From UBA822 sp036336795 (GTDB lineage Bacteria; Gemmatimonadota; Gemmatimonadetes; Longimicrobiales; Gaopeijiaceae), in assembly GCA_036336795.1 (NCBI GenBank), contig JAYZFL010000045.1:1-22039 (forward strand): a stretch of DNA of 22,039 nucleotides. Reading direction: 5' to 3'. This document shows positions 14,627 through 22,039 of this stretch, piece by piece. The notes beneath the pieces are model-generated. The model saw only the letters and a list, made by a program, of their open reading frames with translations. It did no database searches and had not been told where the DNA came from. The position numbers and the translations under genes are program-made. Position 1 is the first letter of the stretch; every line of letters begins with the position of its first letter.

Positions 14627-15769
14627 TTGAACGCTAACACGGCTGACGTCGTCATCATCGGAGCCGGAATCGTCGGAGCCTCCTGTGCCTGGCATATGGC
14701 CTCTCGCGGTCTGAAGGTGATCGTCCTTGAACAGGAAAACGCCCCGGCGATGGGCTCTACGGGAAAAAGCGCTGCTGGCGTGAGGGTGCAATTCACTACA
14801 CGGGCCAATATCGAGCTCTCCATGTACTCCCTCCCGGTCTACCGAGAATTCAGAGAGCAGCATGGCTACGAGGTGGGATATCAGGATATCGGGTACCTCC
14901 TGCTTGTTCCACAGGACAAATGGAAAGGCCACCTGGAGGCCGTGGAGTTACAGAGGAGTTTGGGGGCCCCGGTTGATGTCCTCGATCCCGAGGAAGCCCA
15001 GCGATACGTGAGCTTCGAGACAGAAGGTCTTGCGGGCGCAACCTACGGACCATGGGACGGCGTGATTGATCCTCACATGGCGACGCACGCTTGGGTGTCG
15101 ATGGGGAGACTTCTGGGTGTGGACTATCACCTCAGTACTCCTGTGACAGCAATCGCCCGCGAGGGTACGGGGTGGGTTATTCGGAGTGGTGACACCGTTT
15201 TTCAGAGTCCTTACGTCGTGAATGCCGCCGGAGCCTGGTCGGGTGCGGTCGGGGCTCTTGCGAAACTTGAGGTGCCGGTAGGACCCAAGCGCATCCAGAT
15301 TTTTCTTAGCGGCCCGATCGATGACCGCCGGACCTATCCGCTGACTATTGATCTCACCACCGGCGTCTACCTTCGAAGCGAAGGAGAGCGAGTTCTCTTC
15401 GGGCTAGACGACCTTGACCAGGAGTTTGGATTCAAAGAAGGAATCGAGTGGGATTGGTTGGAGCACGTCCTCCTCACCGGGGTGGAGCGATTTCCTTGGT
15501 GGGAAGATCTAGGGGTCGACCGAAAAGGCAGTTGGTGGGGATACTATGGAGTGACTCCCGACAACAGTCCCATCATCGGAATAAACCCGGGAGCGTCAGA
15601 TTGGATCGATGCTTGTGGCTTCTCAGGGCACGGAATCATGCACGCTCCGGTCACAGGGATGGCGGTTTCGGAGTTCGTGGCCGATGGTGTCGCTCACACG
15701 GTGGATGTGAGCGCTTTTCGACACGACCGCTTCGGTCGGGGCGTGGATGTGGAGGCGAATATCTTCTGA
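14627..15769 (+). CDS. FAD-dependent oxidoreductase, DAO family (sarcosine/glycine oxidase-like)
   Basis: This 380-residue protein is a flavoenzyme of the D-amino-acid oxidase / sarcosine oxidase beta family, oxidising the C-N bond of a secondary or primary amine. The ADP-binding motif is VVIIGAGIVGAS (GxGxxG at 12-17), with an acidic end to strand 2 in VIVLEQ. GSTGKSAAGVRVQF is the flavin-proximal segment. The C-terminal signature YYGVTPDNSPIIG, then CGFSGHGIMHAPVTG, closes the FAD site. No signal peptide is seen. The start is probably TTG at 14627, because the fold begins within six codons and no ATG or GTG is suitably placed upstream. The ribosome-binding site is weak (CAGAGA). It is divergent from the hydroxyacid dehydrogenase, a pairing seen in amine and amino-acid catabolism, so related substrates are possible. 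Confidence 0.88.
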   Translation: MNANTADVVIIGAGIVGASCAWHMASRGLKVIVLEQENAPAMGSTGKSAAGVRVQFTTRANIELSMYSLPVYREFREQHGYEVGYQDIGYLLLVPQDKWKGHLEAVELQRSLGAPVDVLDPEEAQRYVSFETEGLAGATYGPWDGVIDPHMATHAWVSMGRLLGVDYHLSTPVTAIAREGTGWVIRSGDTVFQSPYVVNAAGAWSGAVGALAKLEVPVGPKRIQIFLSGPIDDRRTYPLTIDLTTGVYLRSEGERVLFGLDDLDQEFGFKEGIEWDWLEHVLLTGVERFPWWEDLGVDRKGSWWGYYGVTPDNSPIIGINPGASDWIDACGFSGHGIMHAPVTGMAVSEFVADGVAHTVDVSAFRHDRFGRGVDVEANIF

Positions 15770-15939
15770 GGGGAGTGGAGGTTGCTCATCATCTCATCCT
15801 CCGCCCACGTTCATCGGCTCAAGAAAATCGCTGCTTTCGGGTTCCCTTTCCAACCTGGCCTTCCGTGACGTTCAAGGAGGACTTCCGGTGAGGTGGACCC
15901 GCCGCTCGTTAGTCGTTGGCCGAGACCTCAACCCGGCTA

Positions 15940-17946
15940 TTACGGCAGCGCGAGCGCTGCCAACCCGCCGGGCATCTGCACAACGATGTGCTGCTTGCCC
16001 TGGTGCATGTATGTGATCATGCCGTACCGGACACTTCTCGGTACCTCGACCTGAGCCAAGCGTTCGCCCGTGGCTTTGTCCACCGCGTAGACGTACGGTG
16101 TGCCATCACTACCGTTCCCCGAGTGGACGAGCACGTCCGGTGTCACGAGCATGGCCGCTTGCCTACCGGTTCCAGTGTTGGGGATGTCCACGTCCTGTAG
16201 TGCCGGATGGTTCAGGACTCTGTCCGGGGTGTCTCCCACTGGTGTCCACCAGAGGTGCTCACCCGTGTTCATGTCAATCGCGGTGATCTTGCTGTAGGGT
16301 GGCTTGAAAATCTGAAGTCCCTGCACGTTGATTCTGGAGCCCGGCCCCACAGCGAAATCGCTGATAGTTACACCGGTCGGTGCGGGTTCTCTCGCGTCGC
16401 GCTCAAGTCCAGGGATCATAATTCGTGACGAACAACCCTTTTGCGAAGTTACGTAGAGGATCCCGGTCTCGAGATCGGCCGCTGGTGTCCCGTCGATGTT
16501 TGTCCCGCCGACGTCACCTGGGCACCACAGGGACGCTCTCTTCCCAAGGTCGTTGTCCCGGTGTAGCGGTGGGTTGAAGAAGGGCCCCCACACGAAGTCC
16601 TCGAGGATTTCGAGCGCCTCCGCATGAAGCTCCGGCGTAAAGTCGATCAGATCGTCCTCGGTAAGACCCTGCATGTCGTAGGCAGCGGGCTTTGTTGGGT
16701 GGGGTTGGGTTGGGGAGAGCCTCTCTCCCGGGATCAGCCCCTCAGGAACCGGACGTTCCTCGATCGGCCAAATCGGGTCACCCGTCTCCCGGTTGAAGAC
16801 GTACGCATACGCCTGCTTCGTTATCTGTACGACCGCGGGAATGTCAACTCCATCCACGGTCACGTCCATCAGGACCGGCGCGGTGGATGTGTCGTAGTTC
16901 CAGATGTCGTGGTGGACCATCTGGAAGTGCCATTTCCGCTCTCCGGTTGCGACGTCCAGTGCGATCAGGCTCGTGCTGAACAGGTTGTCCCCCGGGCGGA
17001 ATCCCCCCCAGAAGTCCTGAGTGGCGCCGTTGGTCGGAACGTAGACAATATTGCGATCCGGGTCGGCTGAGAGCGGTGCCCACGATGAGATGTCACCCGT
17101 CCATTCCCAGGCGTCGTTCTCCCAGGTTTCGTGCCCGAACTCACCGGGGCCGGGGATGACGTCAAATTTCCACAGGTGCTCCCCGGTGCGAGCATCGTAC
17201 GCCAAGATGTCACCGGGGACGTTCTCCGGCCGCGACTGGTTGTAGCCCTGTTCTGCTGAATTTCCCACGATGATAACGTCGTTCACGACGAGGGGTGGTG
17301 AGGAACTCGTGATGTAGCCGACCTCCAGTGGAATCCCGTCGTAGGGGTCGTAGGGATGACCGAGATCCGCCAATAGGTCGACGGTTCCGGTCTCTGGGAA
17401 GCCTTCGATCGGCACGGAGCCACCAAAGCCCTCGATGGGGACGCCCGTATGTGCATCAAGCGCGTGGAGGAAGAAAGCGGGTGTTACGACGTAAACCACG
17501 TCTCTTCCGTCAATATTGCCATAGGCTACACCCTTACCGTGATTCTTCCGCATTGAGTACTCCCACCGGAAGGTTGAGGGCTCACGGAAGGTCCACAGAG
17601 TTTCTCCTGTGCCGGCGTCCATCGCCACGACATAGCGGCGATCTCCGGCTACTGTAATGAGCATGCCGTCTACGTAGATGGGGATGGGCCTCGCGAGGAC
17701 GTTACCGAAGCTAGCCCCGTCCCACTCCCACGCGACCTCGAGGTCATCAAAGTTGGATCTATTGATCTGGTCGAGAGAGGAGTAGCGCTGGCTCCCGATA
17801 GTTCCGCCGATGTACGTCCAGTCTCCTGCTCGTTCGGCCAAGCTCGTTTGCTGTGCCGAATACTGGAGAGGGGTGACGAGGCCCAGAACCAATGCGAGAC
17901 AGGCTGCAACCATGAACCATCTCGACGAACGATGTTCTCTCTTCAT
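15940..17946 (-). CDS. PQQ-dependent dehydrogenase, glucose-dehydrogenase-like, without cytochrome domain
   Basis: This 668-residue protein has a Sec signal (basic residues 2-10, hydrophobic 11-31). An eight-bladed quinoprotein propeller follows, with repeated AxD..TGE..W docking motifs, such as AMDAGTGETLW, AYDARTGEHLW and AIDMNTGEHLW. HHDIWNYD (His345-Asp347) matches the HHDxWD segment of membrane-bound glucose dehydrogenase rather than the methanol dehydrogenase active site. No CxxCH is present, so electrons must leave through a separate acceptor. It oxidises a sugar or alcohol in the periplasm, and the substrate is not identifiable. Start choice: ATG at 17946 with GAGAGG upstream. An in-frame start at 18039 adds 31 residues before the signal and is unlikely. 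The gene is convergent with the flavoenzyme and divergent from the DsbA/FrnE selenoprotein gene. Confidence 0.9.
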   Translation of the reverse strand: MKREHRSSRWFMVAACLALVLGLVTPLQYSAQQTSLAERAGDWTYIGGTIGSQRYSSLDQINRSNFDDLEVAWEWDGASFGNVLARPIPIYVDGMLITVAGDRRYVVAMDAGTGETLWTFREPSTFRWEYSMRKNHGKGVAYGNIDGRDVVYVVTPAFFLHALDAHTGVPIEGFGGSVPIEGFPETGTVDLLADLGHPYDPYDGIPLEVGYITSSSPPLVVNDVIIVGNSAEQGYNQSRPENVPGDILAYDARTGEHLWKFDVIPGPGEFGHETWENDAWEWTGDISSWAPLSADPDRNIVYVPTNGATQDFWGGFRPGDNLFSTSLIALDVATGERKWHFQMVHHDIWNYDTSTAPVLMDVTVDGVDIPAVVQITKQAYAYVFNRETGDPIWPIEERPVPEGLIPGERLSPTQPHPTKPAAYDMQGLTEDDLIDFTPELHAEALEILEDFVWGPFFNPPLHRDNDLGKRASLWCPGDVGGTNIDGTPAADLETGILYVTSQKGCSSRIMIPGLERDAREPAPTGVTISDFAVGPGSRINVQGLQIFKPPYSKITAIDMNTGEHLWWTPVGDTPDRVLNHPALQDVDIPNTGTGRQAAMLVTPDVLVHSGNGSDGTPYVYAVDKATGERLAQVEVPRSVRYGMITYMHQGKQHIVVQMPGGLAALALP
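15944..15961 (-). repeat. Inverted repeat at the 3' end of the PQQ dehydrogenase gene
   Basis: GGCAGCGC-GA-GCGCTGCC is a perfect 8-bp inverted repeat starting two bases inside the stop codon of the minus-strand PQQ gene. No T-tract follows, so it is a possible 3'-stabilising hairpin or factor-dependent terminator. It may also be a by-product of the Ala-Leu-Ala coding sequence. Confidence 0.3.
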
Positions 17947-18341
17947 GTTAGACCTCTCCACTGCGTGGGACCCGAATCCTTGGGAGATGGGACCGCTCGG
18001 ACCACAAGATCCTGAAAAACTAACCGGTCTCACCCACATCAGAGCCTGGTACGAAACTCATCCGATCGGCAATTATGGGCGGACCTACACCGTTTCCGCC
18101 AGTGTAGGTCCAATCAAGAGGGGCTCGATCCGCTAGGCGTAAAGTTGTGGCCGGACAGATGCCAATCTGCCACGTGCTGCGGATCGATAACACCGTACCG
18201 CTGTGGCGGGTATATTCCGTCTGCTATGGCCTCGTTGCGTGGCTGTCCGAGGGTCTTCCGATCTACTAACGAGCGCTGTACTAATATGAGTTTCCCCGAC
18301 GGTCTTGCGACCACCTCGTGATCGGAAGGAAGTTTCAGACC
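17947..18341. other. 395-base divergent intergenic region
   Basis: This region separates the PQQ dehydrogenase start from the selenoprotein start. It holds the overlapping inverted repeats at 18078-18111, a CATAAT box on the minus strand (18077-18072), and a possible plus-strand -10 box TAATAT (18282-18287) with no convincing -35. No convincing gene is seen. A 36-codon frame at 18159-18269 has no good ribosome-binding site. Confidence 0.6.
18078..18111. promoter_or_regulatory. Two overlapping inverted repeats, possible operator or RNA switch
   Basis: GGACCTACAC (18081-18090) and GTGTAGGTCC (18102-18111) form a perfect 10-bp inverted repeat around an 11-nt centre, with arms 21 bases apart (two helical turns). 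GGCGGA (18078-18083) and TCCGCC (18095-18100) form a second perfect 6-bp repeat that shares bases with the first, so only one hairpin can form at a time. A CATAAT box lies directly next to it on the minus strand, where it could drive the PQQ gene. A regulator-binding site is the simplest reading. Confidence 0.5.
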
Positions 18342-18965
18342 ATGCCCGATTCTGTAGTCCTGGAGGTTTTTACGGACTTCGTGTGACCTTGGTGCTATCT
18401 GAGCGCCGGGCGCGTCCGCAAACTCGAAGCCGAATATGCCGTCATCGCCCAGTACACATATTTCCCTCTCCATCCAGAGACTCCGAGCGAGGGGCGACCT
18501 CTTGCCGACCTTTTTTCGGGCCGAGAGGTGGACCTTGAACACATGAAGCACCATCTCACGGTGTCCATGGCTGACGAGGGATTGGAGTACGGGGATCGTA
18601 CGCACTCATACAACAGCCGGCTCGCTCAAGAGCTGGCCGTGTGGGGGGATGAAATTGGTGTGACCGACGTCCTCCACGATGCGCTCTTTCAGGCCTACTT
18701 CGTCGAGGCACAAAACCTTGCGAAGACAGACGTGCTCGTGGATTTGGCTGGGTCGGTCAACCTTGATCCGATCGAGGCACGTAAAGTCATCGAGGATCGG
18801 CGTTATCAAAGTGTTGTGGACGCTCAATGGGACCGAGCTAGGAACATGGGTGTGACGGGTGTACCGACGTTCATTGCAAAGGGGTTCGGCGTGGTGGGGG
18901 CGCAACCCTACGAGCGGCTTGAAGAGTTGATGTCACGGGCGGGGATCAATAAGCACCCGTCCTAG
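18342..18965 (+). CDS. DsbA/FrnE-family thiol-disulfide oxidoreductase, predicted selenoprotein (in-frame TGA = Sec)
   Basis: Read from ATG 18342, the frame is open to TAG at 18963-18965 except for one TGA (18384-18386), giving 207 residues. The start reads MPDSVVLEVFTDFV-U-PWCYL, and FrnE/DsbA-like proteins have DFVCPWC there. The TGA therefore replaces the nucleophilic first cysteine, giving U15-P-W-C18. The rest is a full FrnE fold: FPLHPETPSEG, the helical insert with THSYNSRLAQELAVW and LFQAYFVEAQN, then GVTGVPTF with cis-Pro175, and VGAQPYERL. AAGGAAG (18327-18333) is a good ribosome-binding site. Selenocysteine in UxxC form is known in several thioredoxin-fold families, including DsbA-like ones. 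A nonsense mutation is the alternative, but it would have to hit exactly this codon and leave everything downstream intact. A GTG at 18528 gives only a fragment without the active site. There is no signal peptide, so it is probably cytosolic. Confidence 0.85.
18384..18425 (+). promoter_or_regulatory. Candidate bacterial SECIS element after the TGA codon
   Basis: Bacterial SECIS hairpins lie in the coding sequence just 3' of UGA, with a G near the start of the apical loop about 16-37 bases downstream. Here CGGG-CGCG-TCCG (18407-18418), with G18405-C18419 across a bulge and GAG/CTC (18401-18403/18423-18425) below it, puts the loop 24 bases after the TGA with G second in the loop. A competing hairpin, CTTGGTGC-TATCTGA-GCGCCGGG (18388-18410), sits closer than usual. 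I found these by eye, and which one forms is uncertain. Confidence 0.5.
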
Positions 18966-19084
18966 CCCGCGGTGCCCGAACCCTGAAGTTTTGGGGTGAG
19001 GAGGGGCTTGAGTTTACGAATGCAAGGCAACTAAGAAACAATTACTGTACAACCCTCTCAAAACTATAGTGGGTGATCACCTAT

Positions 19085-19125
19085 CTCGTTTCTTGGGGTC
19101 GAATGCTTCTCCCCAACGAGATTTT
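19085..19125 (+). terminator. Possible terminator for the selenoprotein gene
   Basis: CTCG (19085-19088) and TTGGGG (19093-19098) pair with CCCCAACGAG (19111-19120), leaving a 4-nt bulge on the left and a 12-nt loop. ATTTT follows. It is imperfect but has the stem-plus-T layout of an intrinsic terminator and lies about 120 bases after the stop. Confidence 0.4.
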
Positions 19126-19234
19126 ATGAAGCTTTAGGGAAATTTTGTATCGGCACGAAGGCTTTTGTCTTCTTCTCATACAAGAGGGGGAGGCTTGGAG
19201 TTACTTGTTGCCAAATCACGCCTAAGTGTCGAAA

Positions 19235-19263
19235 TTGTCTAAGTCGCGCCTGGGTTTTGTAAT
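19235..19263 (+). promoter_or_regulatory. Sigma-70-type promoter candidate for the DUF1592/DUF1552 pair
   Basis: TTGTCT (19235-19240) and TGTAAT (19258-19263) are separated by exactly 17 bases, matching four of six and five of six consensus bases. Transcription would begin near 19270, leaving a leader of about 75 bases. The only purine-rich ribosome-binding candidate (GGGAAG, 19325-19330) lies in the loop of a small hairpin, about 14 bases from the ATG. Confidence 0.5.
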
Positions 19264-19344
19264 CGTTATTGGTACCATTGCGCCAGTCTTGTCGGAATCG
19301 TAACCTGATAACCGGCTAAATCTCGGGAAGCGAGACAATACAAT

Positions 19345-21819
19345 ATGAAGACACTCGTTACGGCCCCTGTGGTCTTGGGGACGCTTATGGTGCTCGCGGG
19401 TCAACCCACGGGCACTATTCCGTCTGTGGGGGCCAAAGGTGATTTGTTAGTGGCGCCGTCAGCGCCTCTCTCCGCGGACGCGTCACACGTAACCTTGGGC
19501 CTTGACACCTACACCGGTGAGGCCGCGGATCTGACACCTGAAGAGCTTACTGCCGTAGTCCGGCAGTACTGCCAGGTCTGCCACAACGAGGTGATGCTGA
19601 CAGGGAACCTATCGCTCCAAGACTTCGCCGTAGAAACGGTGACTGAATCTGCGGAGACAGGCGAGCGGATGATCCGCAAGCTGAGGGCAGGCATGATGCC
19701 TCCCCCAGGCATGCCTCGACCCGGCCCCGATACGCTGTTGGCTTTGGTCGAGACGTTGGAAAACCAGATCGACGCCGAGTACGACCTGGCTCCGAACCCT
19801 GGTATCCGAACGTTTCCAAGGCTCAATCGCCCGGAGTACGAGAGCATGATCTACGATCTCCTGGCCCTCGAAGTCGATGCTGGTGATTGGCTGCCTCTCG
19901 ACACCAAGAGCGAAAACTTTGATAACATCGCCGATGCTCAGGCTCTTTCTCCGACGCTGCTGGAGGCCTACCTGAATGCGGCGAGAGAGATCAGCCGTTT
20001 GGCGACTGGTGACGCCAACGCTCCTGCAGTGAACAGGACGTACACTGTTCCCGAATACATTTCGCAGCATCCGTGGGATCGGGTGGAAGGGGCTCCGTTC
20101 GGAACGCGTGGGGGGACGGTCATCGACCACATCTTCCCTGCTGACGGAGAATACTTCCTCGAGATGACGTTCCGCGCCGGTGGCAACTCCCGCCTCCACG
20201 ATCTCGACGTTTCGATCGATGGTGAGAATGTTGTAACCCTGCCGTACGAGAGCTTTGAGCGGGGTGTTGCCCTGCGGACGGATCCGATAGTCCTGAGAGC
20301 CGGGCAGCACAGAGTGTCCGTCGCCTTCATTAGACACTCCGAGGGCCCGTACGAAGATTTGATTCGGCCACACGACTGGTCTTTGGCCGGGGGTGGATCG
20401 GGGGGCGCTGGCATCACGACCCTACCTCACCTGGAAGACCTGGTTATTGGAGGGCCCTTCAACGCCACGGGAGTCTCGGAGACACCAAGCCGCCAAAAAA
20501 TCTTCGTTTGCCGCCCGACGGCCGCTAGTGAAGAGGAACGCTGTGCCAGAGAGATCATCTCGGATCTCGTCACCACCGCATACCGTCGTCCCGCCACAAG
20601 CGAGGATGTCGATGGCCTGATGATGTTCTACGAATCCGGTGCTAACGATGGAACATTCGAAGACGGTGTGAGGACCGCGCTCGAAGCCATCTTGGCGAGC
20701 CCACATTTTGTTTTCCGGATCGAGCGTGAGCAGGATGTCACGCCCGGAGAGAATTATCGGCTGAGTGATGTCGATCTTGCCAACAGACTCTCTTTCTTCC
20801 TGTGGGGCAGCCCTCCGGACGCAGAGCTCCTCTCACTCGCTTCGCGTGGAGAACTTCGTGACGGTGGAGAGCTCGAACGGCAGGCAAGCCGCATGCTCGC
20901 GGATTCTCGATCGGAGGCGCTTGGTTCTCGTTTCTTGGCACAGTGGCTTCGGCTTCAGGATCTCTACAAGAACCACCCGAATCCGAACTTTTTTCCGAAC
21001 TTCGACGAAAATCTCGCCGATGCGATGGCAACCGAAACTCAAATGTTCTTCAACCAGCTGGTCCGGGAAGATCGGAGTTTCTTCGAACTTTACAGTGCCG
21101 ACTACAGCTTCGTGAATGAAAGGCTGGCGCGGCACTATGGGTATCAGGATGTCGCCGGTGATCAGTTCCGTCGTGTACAATCGGATCCAAACCGCAAAGG
21201 CATCTTGGGGCACGGGAGTATTCTGGTGCTTACAGCGTTAGCCGACCGGACGTCGCCGGTGTTACGAGGAAAGTGGGTGATGGAGGTACTGCTAGGGACG
21301 CCCCCGCCTCCGCCGCCTGACGGTGTGCCAGCTTTGGAAGAGACCGAGGGTTCGGTAGCCGGTCAATTCATCACGACCCGTCAGAGAATGGAAATGCATC
21401 GTGCGAATCCGGTGTGTGAATCTTGCCACAAGTTCATGGACCCCATGGGCCTGGCCTTGGATAATTTTGACGTTGCGGGGCAATGGCGCGTCAAGGAAAA
21501 CGGCCAGCCGCTTGATACACGGGGTGAGCTTTACGACGGAACCCCGATCTCCAATCCCGCTGAGCTGGTGAATGCCCTCCTGAACCGACCGATACCGCTA
21601 GTGAGAACTTTCACACTAAATCTCATGGCGTATGCGATGGGTCGGCGTGTTGAGTACACAGACCAACCGGCGCTTCGAGCGATCGTTAAGGAAGCCGAGG
21701 AAGATGGATACAAGATGTCATCTTTCATAATGGCGGTAATAAACAGTCCTCCGTTCCAAATGAAGCGTGCGGTGGCTGTGGCAGAAGATACAGAAGTCAA
21801 CGGAAACGATGAGCAGTAA
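19345..21819 (+). CDS. Exported c-type cytochrome, DUF1587/DUF1595/DUF1592/DUF1588/DUF1585 architecture
   Basis: This 824-residue protein has a Sec signal (about residues 1-19). A cytochrome-c-like domain follows, with CQVCH (76-80) and a candidate axial Met in GMMPPPGMP. The domains then run in order: DUF1587 (FPRLNRPEYESMIYDLL, about 157-220), a carbohydrate-binding-like beta segment (about 255-350), DUF1595 (REIISDLVTTAYRRP, about 393-460), DUF1592 (YRLSDVDLANRLSFFLW, about 471-600), DUF1588 (GILGHGSILVLTALADRTSP, about 615-712, with a second heme motif CESCH at 691-695 and MDPMGLALDNFD), and DUF1585 (about 724-803). This arrangement is common in Planctomycetota, Acidobacteriota and Gemmatimonadota and is usually followed by a DUF1552 gene, as here. 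The biochemical function is not established. A periplasmic redox or degradation role is inferred from the hemes. Confidence 0.93.
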   Translation: MKTLVTAPVVLGTLMVLAGQPTGTIPSVGAKGDLLVAPSAPLSADASHVTLGLDTYTGEAADLTPEELTAVVRQYCQVCHNEVMLTGNLSLQDFAVETVTESAETGERMIRKLRAGMMPPPGMPRPGPDTLLALVETLENQIDAEYDLAPNPGIRTFPRLNRPEYESMIYDLLALEVDAGDWLPLDTKSENFDNIADAQALSPTLLEAYLNAAREISRLATGDANAPAVNRTYTVPEYISQHPWDRVEGAPFGTRGGTVIDHIFPADGEYFLEMTFRAGGNSRLHDLDVSIDGENVVTLPYESFERGVALRTDPIVLRAGQHRVSVAFIRHSEGPYEDLIRPHDWSLAGGGSGGAGITTLPHLEDLVIGGPFNATGVSETPSRQKIFVCRPTAASEEERCAREIISDLVTTAYRRPATSEDVDGLMMFYESGANDGTFEDGVRTALEAILASPHFVFRIEREQDVTPGENYRLSDVDLANRLSFFLWGSPPDAELLSLASRGELRDGGELERQASRMLADSRSEALGSRFLAQWLRLQDLYKNHPNPNFFPNFDENLADAMATETQMFFNQLVREDRSFFELYSADYSFVNERLARHYGYQDVAGDQFRRVQSDPNRKGILGHGSILVLTALADRTSPVLRGKWVMEVLLGTPPPPPPDGVPALEETEGSVAGQFITTRQRMEMHRANPVCESCHKFMDPMGLALDNFDVAGQWRVKENGQPLDTRGELYDGTPISNPAELVNALLNRPIPLVRTFTLNLMAYAMGRRVEYTDQPALRAIVKEAEEDGYKMSSFIMAVINSPPFQMKRAVAVAEDTEVNGNDEQ

Positions 21820-21845
21820 CCAACAAGTCTAGAGGAGACCTAACG

Positions 21846-22039
21846 ATGCATTTCATCACTAGGAAACACCTGTCCCGGCGGACGTTTCTCCAAGGTATGG
21901 GAGCGACTGTGGGGTTGCCCTTCCTCGATGCTATGGTTCCTGCAGGACGTGTCTGGGGGAAAAACAATCGTGGGCCTTCCTTGGCGGACGAGAATATGCG
22001 CTTGGTCTGCATTGAGGAGGTACACGGGCTCGCTGGTTG
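21846..22039 (+). CDS. DUF1552 Tat-exported protein, N-terminal fragment (runs off window)
   Basis: The frame from ATG 21846 stays open to the window end and gives 64 complete codons. It starts MHFITRKHLSRRTFLQGMG, a twin-arginine signal (Arg11-Arg12), followed by VGLPFLDAMVPAGR and later MRLVCIEEVHG. LSRRTFL-x-G followed by LPxLDAMxP is the characteristic start of DUF1552 proteins. AGAGGAGA lies about eight bases before the ATG. The gene starts 26 bases after the stop of the DUF1592-type cytochrome, so the two form an operon. The pair is conserved in several phyla, but no activity is known. The rest of the protein, usually over 400 residues, lies outside the window. Confidence 0.9.
   Translation, partial: MHFITRKHLSRRTFLQGMGATVGLPFLDAMVPAGRVWGKNNRGPSLADENMRLVCIEEVHGLAG

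Larger units (their letters stand above)
18966..19344. other. 379-base AT-rich intergenic region
   Basis: The sequence is clearly more AT-rich than its neighbours and contains no credible gene on either strand. It holds a terminator-like hairpin at 19085-19125 and a good promoter candidate at 19235-19263. A small hairpin (TCTCG-GGAAG-CGAGA, 19321-19335) lies just before the next start codon. Confidence 0.6.

Noticed and set aside
18159..18269. 36-codon plus-strand frame upstream of the selenoprotein gene
   Set aside because: Weak ribosome-binding site, no recognisable features, and chance frames of this length are common.
18114..18605. Minus-strand open frame across the selenoprotein gene
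   Set aside because: It is antisense to a recognisable plus-strand protein and its translation resembles no family that I know.
18342..18965. Reading the DsbA/FrnE gene as a pseudogene with a nonsense mutation
   Set aside because: The only stop falls exactly on the catalytic cysteine codon as TGA, the rest of the frame is intact and family-like, and a strong ribosome-binding site is kept. Still possible until Sec machinery is found.
18528..18965. A separate 145-residue gene starting at GTG 18528
   Set aside because: The same frame continues upstream with FrnE-family sequence to an ATG with a proper ribosome-binding site. This start would omit the active site.

Overview
The window reads as a chromosomal segment of an aerobic, Gram-negative-type, moderately GC-rich bacterium. 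The gene mix fits marine or sponge-associated Gemmatimonadota or a similar uncultured lineage: PQQ dehydrogenases, the DUF1587/1592/1588/1585 c-type cytochrome followed by a DUF1552 Tat protein, a heme c / copper-monooxygenase-like fusion, and many Tat or lipoprotein signals on unusual enzymes. This placement is inference from gene content. No rRNA, tRNA, CRISPR or mobile element was seen.

Layout. 2-3758 (+): the tail of a PQQ dehydrogenase, an exported metal-dependent amidohydrolase, a Tat-signal SelA-fold PLP enzyme and a spermidine-synthase-fold protein. 3878-4140 (-): a cold-shock protein with its terminator and a structured leader. 4375-10833 (-): a tight five-gene operon running from a heme c/copper protein, through a secreted protein of unknown function and an S41-like exported protein, to an SLC1-type transporter and a class-V PLP enzyme. 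10970-12653 (+): a small Smr protein and a lipoprotein joining a BIG2 domain to an N-formylglutamate-amidohydrolase fold. 12732-14401 (-): a small secreted protein and a 3-hydroxyisobutyrate-dehydrogenase-family reductase. 14627-15769 (+): a DAO-family flavoenzyme. 15940-17946 (-): a complete PQQ dehydrogenase of the glucose-dehydrogenase-like type. 18342-18965 (+): a DsbA/FrnE-family protein read through an in-frame TGA. 19345-22039 (+): the DUF1592-type cytochrome and the start of its DUF1552 partner.

Main discovery. The gene at 18342-18965 looks like a selenoprotein. The frame is open on both sides of one TGA (18384-18386), and that TGA sits exactly where FrnE-like thioredoxin-fold proteins have the first cysteine of CPWC. 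The result would be a U-P-W-C active site at residues 15-18. Ordinary gene calling would report only a 145-residue C-terminal fragment starting at 18528 and would lose the active site. Hairpin-forming sequence lies directly after the TGA, as a bacterial SECIS element requires.

Shared themes are export (Sec, Tat and lipoprotein signals) and periplasmic redox chemistry (PQQ, heme c, copper, flavin, selenium-thiol). Amino-acid or amide catabolism is also well represented: amidohydrolase, FGase fold, S41-like protein, SLC1 transporter, PLP enzymes and DAO oxidase. Together these suggest a heterotroph that processes nitrogen-containing organic matter outside the cytoplasm. That role is inferred from families, not demonstrated.
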